Notes under the pieces: generated by a model
What the model was told of the DNA's origin: nothing
Databases searched by the model: none
What the model saw: only the letters and a program-made list of their open reading frames with translations
NCBI GenBank assembly: GCA_018398765.1
Contig: JAHBMJ010002632.1
Coordinates: 89,036-136,841 of the forward strand
Direction: 5' to 3'
DNA: 47,806 nt
From: Chromera velia
Taxonomy: Eukaryota; Sar; Chromeraceae
Shown here: one piece after another, positions 22,095-32,954 of the stretch
How the letters are laid out: each line of letters starts with the position of its first letter
Numbering within the stretch: the first letter of the stretch is position 1
Program-made: the position numbers and the translations under genes

Positions 22095-22670
22095 GTTTAC
22101 AGTCCCTTCGAAATGGCAGGGGAGATCCGCAATCACGAATGACGTTTGGATCGAGCGGTTTCTCAGACTGTTTTCACATTGAGCTCAGTGTCAGATAGGC
22201 CGCGGCCGCGGTCGCGGTCGGCCCGCGGGACCGACCAGCCATGCAGGCGCCTTTCCAGCGCATTCCCGCGCGCGCGCCGCGGAGCCGATTTTGGTGTTCG
22301 TTAAATTTGCTCTGACACAATTAAGCTTTTCGGACATTTTCGGACATGCAGACTTTTTGGGTCACAGATTCTGTTCAATGGGTTTCTGTGTCGCTACTAA
22401 GGACGGGTTGGACGACTGGAACAGCCAGACATTCTGCTGAGAGGTTTTCCCTGCAAAGGTTCATTTCCCTAGAGCACTGCAGGGTATTTTGGCCAAAAGG
22501 CCCCAGACCATCTCTGTCGGCGTTCGGAACTCACACGAAGTTATCTCTGGAGGTCCGTACCCGTCTATCTCTTGAGGAGTCGTCCGAAAGGTGGCCAAAT
22601 CAGTCGATCTGTCGATTGGGGCTCCTCTGCACCACGGCTGTGACTCCTCACTTCGTTTGCCTTTGAAAAA
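22095..22670. promoter_or_regulatory. Bidirectional promoter region between RPS2 and CIA2
   Basis: The two start codons are 576 bp apart on opposite strands. A GC-rich block at about 22199-22290 contains alternating GGCCGCGG/GGTCGCGG units and a near-perfect 21-bp palindrome, GGTCGGCCCGCGGGACCGACC, at 22216-22236. Promoter function is inferred from position and composition. Confidence 0.5.
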
Positions 22671-23502
22671 ATGGCGGACGAGCTGGTGAGTGTGCTGTCT
22701 TTGTCTCCATTGTGATTCATGTAGTTTCAGCTTTGTCTGTGCCGCTTTATCAACCGCCGCCTTGCAATCTCCCTCCATTCTCTCGCCACCAGCTGAGAGC
22801 TTTCAATAAAATCTGAGAGATATGGAACTGATCCGTACCTTTGCTCCTTTCTGACTTCTTGGCATTGACGCACCTTTCCCCCCGTCTCTCTCTATGTGCA
22901 CTTGAACAGAGATGAAAACCTCTCAGCCTACTGCCAACCAGTTGACTGCTTCTAAGCTGTCACTCCCTGACGTATTGACCAATTGTCCTACCTGCAGGAC
23001 AACCCGAATCCGGTTGTGTACAGCAGCGAGACCGGAAACCACGCAGAGAAGGAGGAGCATAACGTCGTCAGCCTGGCGGACTTGGTGACAGACGATGAGG
23101 GAAGTGAACCGGACGAGTTTGATGCCTCTGAAGTTTTTGAGATTCTGCGAAATCTGGCGGATCCTGAGCATCCGTACACCCTGGAGCAATTGAAGGTGAT
23201 TGAGAAATCCAAGATTACCGTGGACAACGACAGGCAGAGTATCCTCGTTCAGTTCACCCCCACCATTCCCCACTGCTCACAGGTTGGTCCGATACGTGTA
23301 GAAGGGCGCTCTGCGGGGAGTCCAAGATGCATTTCCATGTGGTCAAGAAGAAAGTCTAAGGGGGAAAGGGGATAAAAATACGAAGAATAAGCTGCGCTGA
23401 GTTCATTGGGTGGGTCAGTTGTCGGTTTCGAGGTCGCGAGTCAAACGGAAGCCAAAAAGACCAAACTCACTGTCTGTCGGTCTGTCTTCCTGTCTGCTTT
23501 TC

Positions 23503-23543
<41 letters not shown>

Positions 23544-24290
23544 ACTGCGCGCGCGCAGGCACGAGAGGAAGACCATCTTCCTTCCAACTCTCTTAGACTT
23601 AGGTACCCTTCCACGTGTGCGAAAACAGAAAGGCCATAGAGTGCGCGTCAAAGGAAGAAACACAAGATAGACAGAAAGAAAAGAAGAAAGATACAACAAA
23701 GAGAGACAAGAAGAACGACACAGTCTGTCTGTCTGTCTGTCTGTCTGTCTGTGAAAGGAAGCGATTCGGAAGAAGTGATATGAAGAAAAGACGATATTGT
23801 CTGTCTGTCTGTCTGTCTGTATGTATGTATGCATGCATGCATGCATGGCACATTCATTGCAGGCAACACTAATTGGTTTGATGATCAGAGTCAAGCTCAT
23901 CCACTGCCTGCCTTCAAGGTTCAAGGTCGATATCCAGATCTCCCCCGGTTGGTCGGTCGGTCGGTCGGTCTGTGGGTTTCCTTCCGCGTTATGAAGGGAG
24001 GAGTAGAAGGAAGCGGGGAGACAATGATCGGAAACTTCAAAGCAAAATGAATTGCCCCCCCCCCCCTCAATGGCAGGAGGGGCGGGGGAAGATGGAGAGC
24101 GAGAGGGGGGGGGAAGCGCATCGTCCTACAGACGAAAATCTTCGCCGTGAATTTCCGGGCACCTTTCCCCTCCCAGTTCTCCCCACTGAGTTTCTGAGCC
24201 TTCACCTTGTAGCCCTCAACCCTCCCCTCCCGTCCCCTCAGTGTATGCAGTTCTGTCTGTACCCCGGGACCTAGTTACTTGTGTGTGTGT

Positions 24291-24322
<32 letters not shown>

Positions 24323-24775
24323 CCCGGGGATTCTAACGGACTTTTGTTTTCTCTGTTTGTCTGTGAGCTCTCACCCGTGGCAATGCGTACGCATCGTCGT
24401 GCAGGTAGTCACAACAGTGAGCTCGCTCTGAACAAGCAGCTGAACGACAAGGGTGGGTATTTCTTCGAGTCTCTTCTCTCTCTCTTTTTCTACTTTGTTC
24501 GTTCCTGTCTTCCTTCCTTTCGTCGCTTCTTTGTCGATGTTTTTTTTTACTCTCTTTCCTTCTCTCTCTCTGTCTCTCTCTCCCCCCNNNNNNNNNNNNN
24601 NNNNNNNNNNNNNNNNNNNNNNNNNNNNNNNNNNNNNNNNNNNNNNNNNNNNNNNNNNNNNNNNNNNNNNNNNNNNNNNNNNNNNNNNNNNNNNNNNNNN
24701 NNNNNNNNNNNNNNNNNNNNNNNNNNNNNNNNNNNNNNNNNNNNNNNNNNNNNNNNNNNNNNNNNNNCCCCCCCC

Positions 24776-24806
<31 letters not shown>

Positions 24807-25092
24807 CCTCTCCTCTCTCCTTCCTTCCCCCCATCCCTCCACCCCCCCCCTTCTGCAATTTATCATTGGGAACACGGTTTTCATATGAAGCCTTGGTCCA
24901 CGCATGCAGAGCGCGTCGCTGCGGCATTGGAAAATTCGAAGCTGCTCTCAGTTGTTAATAAAGGTCCGTCTCTCCGTCCGTCCGTCCGTCCGAACCGCGT
25001 GAATGCAGCAGTGAGGGGACTGTGAGAATGATGGTAGTACAGTCAGGTGATCGTAAATTGATGTTGTTGTCAGCAAACTAACTCTGAAGAAG

Positions 25093-25132
<40 letters not shown>

Positions 25133-25417
25133 CCTCTCCCTCTCCCCTGAAGAGAAGGCAGGAAGGAAGGAACAGCTCGATCAGGATATGTTGTGTGGAG
25201 GGAGGGAGGTTGATCTTCTTGCTCGATAAGAACACGAGTTTTTGCGGCGAAGCAAAGGAACCTGGATTCTCGCACCCACACAGACTCAGCGGGAAGACAA
25301 GACAGCGGCCGATAAAAGTTGGCAGGAAGAGCCGAGCTTCACAAAGACGGGGGTGTCGGCAAGAACAATTTGGCACAGCGAGAGAGAGAGAGAGAGAGAG
25401 AGCGTGTGTGCGTGTGC

Positions 25418-25456
<39 letters not shown>

Positions 25457-25627
25457 TGTGTGCGTGTGCGTGTACGTGTGTGTGCATATGAGAGAGAGAG
25501 AGGGAGGGAGAGCGCTGGAGGAAGCAGCTACATGTGTCCATACATCCCCATGCTTCAACATGTCTCCTTCCTTGCAGGTATTGCCAGCACGGACAACTGG
25601 GAATCCATCGTCCTCTCGGAAGCCTAA
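22671..25627 (+). CDS. CIA2: Cytosolic Fe-S assembly factor CIA2/MIP18 (FAM96 family), six exons
   Basis: Exons 22671-22685, 22998-23282, 23863-23947, 24405-24452, 24910-24963 and 25578-25627 join in phase to give 178 residues, close to the usual size. The first exon encodes only MADEL. Family signatures are nearly continuous: [52 protein letters not shown] (with the conserved reactive Cys), [16 protein letters not shown], and [16 protein letters not shown] formed across three exons. CIA2 works with the CIA1 WD40 protein and MMS19 to deliver iron-sulfur clusters to cytosolic and nuclear enzymes such as DNA polymerases and helicases. A 180-base assembly gap lies in the fourth intron and does not affect the protein. 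It is divergent from RPS2. Confidence 0.96.
23507..23540. repeat. (CA)n microsatellite in CIA2 intron
   Basis: CA dinucleotides; (GTCT)n blocks follow at about 23724-23752 and 23797-23818 in the same intron, ending in ATGT/GCAT units before the exon at 23863. Confidence 0.9.
24588..24767. other. Assembly gap, 180 N, between C-runs
   Basis: N bases inside the fourth CIA2 intron. Both edges are runs of C within a long CT-rich stretch. Confidence 0.99.
25379..25503. repeat. (GA)n/(GTGC) compound repeat in CIA2 intron
   Basis: GA runs alternate twice with CGTGTGTGCGTGTGCGTG in the last intron. A TC array lies at about 25095-25130. Confidence 0.9.
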
Positions 25628-28323
25628 GTGCACGCGTGACCCATGCAGGCAACCCGACCCCCCCCGCTAGCTCCCCGTTTCGATCGTTGGCTTTTGGTTT
25701 CTTTTCTTAATTTTGAAAGGATGGAATCTGCAGGTGGTCTTTTGAGACTCGATCCGTCCATCAATTCGCCAAGAATGCTGTATGCGTTTCCAGTCTCTTG
25801 GCGTTGTACATCAATCCAAGTTTACCATCAACACGGTCAGCATCGCATGGCATTAAATTAATTTTCCTACGCATTCACCCGCGTGTGCGTGCACGTGACG
25901 CTCGATCGAAACCCAAGTCGTCTGAAGAACGACTTGCTTGGTGAGACTCTTCGGGGTTTTCACTCCGTCAACGTGCACTTGCCAGTGGCTACTTGCACTT
26001 CCTTCTCAACTCACTTAGGGCTTTGCACATTGCTTTATGGGCCATGGACAGAAGACGCTAAAAATAAAAGGAAGGCGGCATCTGATTTCTCTTGGGCGCC
26101 TCGGTGAGCGCCTTGCCATTCAATCAATCAAATCGTGGGTCGGTCACGGCACGAGTGCGTTGAGTGGGGACGAGCCCTGGGCCAGGTTGCGGCTTTGCAT
26201 CAAATTCTAGATGAAGTTGGAAGTTGAACACTTTATAGCAGTATAGATACAGAAGTGATTGGTTAATTAATTTATATAGTTTGAATTGATGTTCCGGGTT
26301 TGACACTAGGTTTGACATGTGCTGGTCCGCCGTTAGGTCCGCCGTTGGATTGTGAAGAGTTGTGAACTATACATTTAGCATTTATACGGTATGAATCCAC
26401 TTCTAGATCCACTTTTAATAATCTAATTGATTTATTGATTAATTGTAGGCTAGGCGTATCACAGTTTTAAAAAAAAGTAAATTTAACTAGAATTGACTTA
26501 AATTATTTTTTTCTTTTTTTTTTTTTTGCGTAACACCTATAAGTAACACTTGTGCAACACCAAAACAACAGTTATGCAACACTTGAACAACAGTTCTTAC
26601 TCTCTCACTAGAAGCTTGTCACATAACATCGTCGGACAAAAAATTAAAAAAAAAAAAATTAAGCGAGAACGGGCTTAAATTATTTTTTTTTCTCTGTGAT
26701 ACGCCTAGTGTAGTAGTAGATTGTAGGTCAGATTGGTTAGTTGGCGGGGTTTGCTATAGTTCGTTGGAGGACTGGAATTAGGATTTATATGCTCCAGGTT
26801 CGTCAGCGGAATCGTCGTAGTAACAGCTTGGTGAGAATCTTTAGTAGCCTGATTAGAATTTAGGTCGTTTGGCTAGTCATTTGGCAATATGTTAAACTTA
26901 AACTTCCAACTAAAAAGTGACGATTTCTATATTTTCTGAGAATCTGAGTTCGTCAACATGCAATATTGAAGGCCCATGCAGGCAGCCAGGCTTAAGGTAC
27001 TAATAACTGGTGACGCGGACTTGGAGAGAGAGTCAGCTGGAGAGTCAGAGAGAGAAAGAAGAAAGAAGCTAGGGAAGAAGATGCATAAGACTGAGTGCAT
27101 CCTGCAACCCTCCACCGATCTGAAGAATCCTTGGAAGAATCAGTCTGACAACTGAGTTTCTTTTCTGTCGAGGGAATCGATGAATGCGTCAACCGCCGTC
27201 TAAATCAATCCCTCCATTTTTCCCTTTTCCATCGGTTCAGACTGAAGTTTCAAAAAGAGGCAAAAGGTTTTTTCTCTCGGGGAGTCTCAATAATCGAGTT
27301 CGGTGGTGAATAGGAGTCAAGCATGCAGTGTCATTGCAGGCATTCATGACACTTTCAGGCAACCTGCATGTATTAACACACTTGCTCAAGCACTACAAAG
27401 GATTGAGACACGCATAGTCCGTTCAAACAAAAAAAGATTTGCTTTTCGGCCGACCCCATCCTTCCCCCCTCTCATGGAGCATGCAAACACGCCCAGAACA
27501 TGCACACTTGCATTCACACATGCAATCCAACACATGCACACGCACACACACGCACAGAGACGCAGAAGACAGGCCCTTCTGCAGAGAGAGAAGGAAAGAC
27601 CCAGTTCGTTCGTACGTCCAGGAAACGGAAGGCTGACATCGCTTTTTACAAGAGGAAAAGAAAAATACAAAACGGGGAAGAAGAGTTTCTGCAATGGTTT
27701 GCCTAGGCAGCAGACGTGGGAGCAACTTGTGTTTCAAAACAGTAGAAAGAACGCATGGGCAAACAGACCGACCGACCGATGCCCAATTCCATCCAAGCCC
27801 CCACCCCCCCCATGCACTGCTTGAGAAAGAGTCCACGTGCACGCGCACAGGAGTCAAGCGAACACGGACATGACGATACACAGCGATAGAGTGACAAGCA
27901 ATCAATCCTCTGGTACTGAAAAGAACAAATGGCCAACCCACTTACCACATATACAGACCCATCTGCACACTTCGATACAAGGCCAGGCAATACGGAGACG
28001 AAAGCGGAAGAAGAGCCGGGCAGCCAGGCAGGGCTCCTTTCTCTGAATGAACCCTGCCACATGCACGTGGAAGGAAAGAAAAAACCATCGGAGGGTCCTC
28101 CCTCCGGGCTCTCCTCACTCATCTCCATGTCCTCTCGCTCCCCTCCATTTTTTCGTTCTCTTTTCCCTCCTTTGTGTCACCGTAGTCAGCCCCTTCTCTC
28201 TCCGATTGAGATGTCTCTCCCACTTTGTTTTTTTTTTCCGAGCGCTTTCGTGCTAGCTCGTCACCTCTCTTCCTCCTTTTCTTGCAATGAAGGCTGCCAT
28301 CCCCTGTCTGCCCGTGTCTCCAT
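25628..28323. other. Intergenic region between convergent genes
   Basis: CIA2 (+) and the START gene (-) end towards each other here. No exon is recognised. It contains the inverted-repeat element at 26450-26708 and generally AT-rich or low-complexity DNA. Confidence 0.6.
26450..26708. mobile_element. MITE-like element with 15-bp terminal inverted repeats
   Basis: CTAGGCGTATCACAG at 26450-26464 is mirrored exactly by CTGTGATACGCCTAG at 26694-26708. The 259-bp element is AT-rich, has poly-T and poly-A runs near its ends, and repeats CTTAAATTATTTTTTT in the interior. It encodes nothing. The target duplication is unclear; ATTGTAGG occurs before and 12 bp after it. Confidence 0.65.
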
Positions 28324-29171
28324 TTAAGCAGCTTGCTTGGCCCTCTGATAGACCTCTGCGGCTTTGACCAGTTGCTTGAGGTGGAGGACTGTCGAGTACC
28401 TCACGTGGTTGACGATCCAGGAGGGAATCATGCCCGTCTTCAGATCCACGTTCGCAATCAGACGGACACGCAGCTGCACGAAAAAGTGAATTGAGCAAAC
28501 AAAGAAGGTGAGAGGTGATACACACGCACACCTTGATTCAATTGCGTGCGTCACCAGCCTGAGCGACGAGAAGCTAAGCATGGGGGTGACGAGCGCACAC
28601 ACGTGTGTGTGTGTGTGTGTGATGGGAGCAAATGCAAATGCACGATCAAAAAGGTACAAAGAAGGACCAAGCCGAAAGGCGAGACGAAGAGAAAAAAAGC
28701 CTTTCCGTTTTCCTATCCGGTTTTTCGGTTCTTTGCATTTCTTCTGAAGAGACCAATGACTACCCAAATGAAAGAAGAGCCTCGATAGATCCACATCGGA
28801 TCGTGTAGCCAAGGGCTTTGCAGGCCGACGGACCTTTCCCTCAGGGGTCTTCCTGACGTCATATCCGATCATGTTGGCGTCTGCGAACACGCGCCCATCG
28901 ATGGCACTTCCCTTCAACTCGTCAGGCGAAGAGAACCCGAACTCGGGGACAGACTCCATCGCCATAACCCAGTGGTCAGGGGCCACCTCCTGAACGAAGG
29001 AAGGAAGGAAGGAAGGAAGGAAGGACAAACACGAAACGAAAGGAGGACTTACAGGAGGGGCCAGAAAAAGGCGACGGGGGGCAATGAGATAAAGCCCGAC
29101 GATTGTTACAGAAGGAGTTCCCGCAAGACACAAAAAGCGGTGGAGAGGATGTGGATGACCGAAAAACGCGT

Positions 29172-29232
<61 letters not shown>

Positions 29233-30423
29233 TGAAAGACAAAGGAACGAACCTGCATTCTGACGCATGTGATGAAGTATCTTCCCGGTTGTCCCATCTG
29301 TCCGAAGAAGGACAGGAGACAGATGGACTGATCCAGTTTCTCTTCGTTTCTGTAAGTGATCAGACGGGTGAAGTACTCCATCGAATCGTTCCAGTCGTGG
29401 GAGGGAATCACACGGATGGCCTCCATCAACTGAAAGAAAGAAACAAAGAAATCAAGCAAGCAAGCAAGCAAGCAAGCAAGGAGTCCATCAATCAAGGAAT
29501 TAAGAGAAGGAGGAGGAGAAAGGATGAGGGAAGAAACCACACAATAGATGTGGACGTGTAACTGGCACCAAGAAAGCCAATTCTTTCAACCTGAGAGAGC
29601 GAAAGAGACTGAAGGACCCTTGAAGCCAAATTCGAAATTCCAGCCAAAAGCCTTGGGAGGGAGGGTGGAATCATGAGAAGGGACCGTAGAAGGAACAAGA
29701 CACAGAGAGAAAGTTTGATCAGATGTCGAAGTGAAAAGCTTCTATAACAGAGAGGCTTCTGACACGAAAACGACCCTAGAAATCCGAAAAAAGACTTGTT
29801 GAATTGAAGCCGGTGACTTTTGGCCAACCTGTTCCGGTGTGATGAAGGTGTCACATTCGTAGTGGGACCTCATCACGTGATTGTCGCTCTTGAACACGTC
29901 CACCTGAGCATAGAGAGAGAGAGGACTCAGGAGGGTGAGGCCAGATCATCAAGAGAAAATGGAAAAAAAAAAATCGGCTCGGCAAAATTACTGCAAGGTC
30001 AAGATTAATTTTTCCTGTTTTGTCCCCCAGCCCCTCCCTCCCCTTCCTTTAAAATTTCTTCACACTGGGGCGCTGGTGTGCCACTTTGTTCATTCTCCAC
30101 CCCACAGATTCGCACACTATCATGCTTCATACAGTCTGCCCGTCTGTTTGACGACTGCATTGTTTATCGTCTGGTCTGATCAGTTGACTGACTGACTGAC
30201 CCCATTCTTTGCTCCCTGATCCTTCCACCCAAACTTCTTTCCCACGGGTTCGTCGACCAGCTGCACAAGCTCGTTGATCATCTGCTGACCCCTCTCCTTG
30301 AAGTAATACTTCATCAACTCTCTGCACACACACACACACACACAAGCAAACACATACAAAAACATGCGCACCTTCGATGTTCACAAAGCGCACATACAAA
30401 CACAAACACATACATACACATAT

Positions 30424-30463
<40 letters not shown>

Positions 30464-31978
30464 TCGTACAAGCGAGCTACATTCCACGCACCCGTGGATA
30501 CGTGCATGTACTGTCATCGTGTCGGTACCGGCACGACAACATCAGCAGACCCTGACCCTGACCCCGACCCCCCTGGCTGCTCCCCCCCCGCTCCCTCATA
30601 CTTCACTTTCTTTCATCCTCCCCTTTCCCCCCCCCTCTTCCTACCCCGCTTGATGAGGCTGATACCCCCCCCCTCTGTTTGGTGATGCTACTCTCCGTTG
30701 GTGCGTCGCCCCCTCTGTGCAGGAAGTTAGGCGAATAGCAAGATTATAATTCATCAAGAGTGCTTCCAGTGAATGTCAGTAAACTTAAAAGGCATACAAG
30801 ATTACATACACATACACACACACACACACCCACACCCCCACCCACATACACATTGCGCTCGCATAGAGCTCTTTCCCTTTCGTCCTTTCCCTCCCTTCCT
30901 CCATCCCTTCCACGCACCTGGTCTCATTGGACACCGGAATTTTGTCCGCAGCCGTGTAGTCGTACTTGCTCATCACCTCAGCGACAGGCGGCACAAACGT
31001 CCTCCCCGTCCTCTGGTTGACGAACTCATCCTCTGTCAGCTGCTCCACCTCCTCACTCTCCTCTGACTCCGCAGGTTCGGCCTCTGCTCCCTCCTCGCCC
31101 TTCCTTCTCCTCAAACGGGAACGGGCCTGGGCGGCGAGCTTTCGGGCCTTCACGCGCATACGCACCATCATCAAAAGGCGCTTTGCCTGATCGATACCGA
31201 ATGTTTCGGAAGGCAAGGGCGTGACCTTGAAAAGGGGGAGTCCGGAGAGACACTGGGAAGCTGCTTCGCGGAGGAGATTGGCTTCTCTGAGTGAAATCGT
31301 CATCGTTCTTCTCAGAGGCCTGTCCGCAGATGACACCATTGGACTAACCGCCCTTCCTGGTTGGAGGGAGGCCATACGTTTTGAGCTTCTTGAAGGGCCG
31401 GGATGGTTGTCTATGATCGTTGCGGCTGTGGAAGTCGTCAAACCAGACCCCTTTAGGTCGGACTGCGTGCCCTTGATTCTCTCTAAGAGCTTGGAAGAGG
31501 AGGCCGCAGCAGAAGAGGAGGGCTGCATGGGGGGCTCATCTGAGACTGAGGCAGCCTCACCAGGCCCATGGTAGTCGAGAAAGACACGGGGGGGAACGCT
31601 TGTGATGAGCTTACGGGTGTAGCCCTCCTGATTCAACTCATCGATATCATAAGAAGACATATCAACAACAAGAGTGAGGGACTGAAGGTGCTGTGTGACT
31701 GATCGGGAAATGAAGGACTGGAAGATGGTCTTCCCTCTCACAAGAGGGTGCTCGAGGTCGTCTTCGTCCATACAGCTGTAGAAGGCAGTGTCAGACCTTC
31801 GCATGGCATCCTGATCTCTTTCCTGCTCTCTGACGACGTCATCGAAAGAGTGGCAGTCTCCCTCTCCATCTGAGGAGCTGTCCTCGAAGCTCTCTTCCCC
31901 ACTGATACGGGCCCTCACGAGACGATCCGTGGAGTAAGACCGCAAGATGGTCATCGCCCGCTCCTTTTCTCTCGGCAT
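28324..31978 (-). CDS. START lipid-binding domain protein, six exons
   Basis: Exons 31978-30918, 30321-30201, 29903-29829, 29429-29253, 28989-28834 and 28473-28324 join in phase into 579 residues. The last five exons (about 225 residues) form a START-like domain: a helix ELMKYYFKERGQQMINELVQ, SHDWNDSMEYFTRLITYRNE, GRYFITCVRMQEVAPDHWVM, then the hallmark LRVRLIANVDLKTGMIPSWI and a final helix ending AEVYQRAKQAA. START domains hold a lipid or sterol in a deep pocket and move it between membranes. The large first exon (about 353 residues) is acidic and Ser-rich early on, then basic around KLAAQARSRLRRRKGEEGAE, with no recognised domain; it may govern localisation. The ligand is unknown. The gene is divergent from the glycine-zipper gene. 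Confidence 0.85.
28998..29231. repeat. Microsatellites in START-gene intron: (GGAA)n and (CA)n(GA)n
   Basis: GGAA units at about 28998-29023, and a CA run changing into a GA run at about 29176-29231, both in the intron between exons 29253-29429 and 28834-28989. Further CA arrays lie at 30322-30343 and 30430-30462. Confidence 0.92.
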
Positions 31979-32954
31979 CGTGCTATGAGGGTCGAGCGGC
32001 CGAGGAAGATGTCAAAAAAAGGAGAGAGACGGGAAAGATACTCAAAGTGCTGCAAAAAGGCTATCCTCCACTTTTCAGGAAAGGCCACGCAAAGATTTCC
32101 GAAGCACTTCGTGACCTGGATCCCTCATGCACTTCTGAAACGGAATTTCTCAAGATCGCTACGCCAAAGCGCAAGACTCTTCCTGCAAACACGGTCAGCA
32201 GCAGGGCAATGCTTTCGTTTAGCTATAGGTGCTTGTGGCAGTTCGTCACGCAGTTTTTGACATGCAGGCTATTGCAGGCCACAGCTAGCCGGTGGCATGC
32301 CGCGCGCCCTGGCCCGCGGCCCCTCAGCGATGGCCGGTCCCGGCTCCCGATTTTCACATGCGGTCACCCAATGGTCCTGCACACACTCAAATGCTAGCTC
32401 CCAGGGAGCATGCCGTGGCCCCCAAAAGTTCATGAACTGTTGAAAGCTCAGGCCGGCTCCGTCGGCGGCCACGGTATCTGACTGCATGGTTGACGTCCGT
32501 CGCCGGCTCCACGGTCGCGGCCGGGGGCCACGGCATGCAGGGGCCGGCTGGGGACGCAAACTCTCCATTTTTTCGTGGGTACTTGAGCATATAGGGGGGT
32601 ACTATATGGGGTACTACCACTTTTAACATACCGTCGGCCGGGGGCCACGGCACACGCGTACAGTGAAATCAGTGATCGAAACAGTATGAAACAGTCAAGC
32701 TGATGATTTGATGACTCCTAGCTGTCAGATGACGTGAATTTGTTGATGCGTGACATCGATCATCTTGCATGAGCATCAGAGGCACCCGACAGTGGTATTA
32801 ATATATATATATACACATGCAGTGCTGAAGCAGCATTGCCGTTCTTTCTGAGTTTATACTTCTCAGACAGCCATTAAGATACTCTGGATACGAGACACGG
32901 GAAGGCTCCCTTTCTTCTGACAGCAGTTTATCGACTGGTATTTGCTTGAATTAG
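31979..32954. promoter_or_regulatory. Divergent 5' region with repeated GGGGGCCACGGCA motifs
   Basis: Between the START (-) and glycine-zipper (+) starts. GGGGGCCACGGCA is found at 32523-32535 and 32640-32652, and inverted at 32411-32423, in a GC-rich block containing GGCCGG and GCATGC palindromes. No coding exon is recognised. A regulatory or repeat-element origin is inferred. Confidence 0.45.

Noticed and set aside
24333..25025. Frames running through the N gap at 24588-24767
   Set aside because: They are artefacts of undefined bases in an intron of the CIA2 gene.
28324..29268. A single 314-codon minus-strand frame as one exon of the START gene
   Set aside because: Splice sites at 28834 and 28473 remove a low-complexity middle and rejoin TPEGK to LRVRLIANVD, which fits START proteins.
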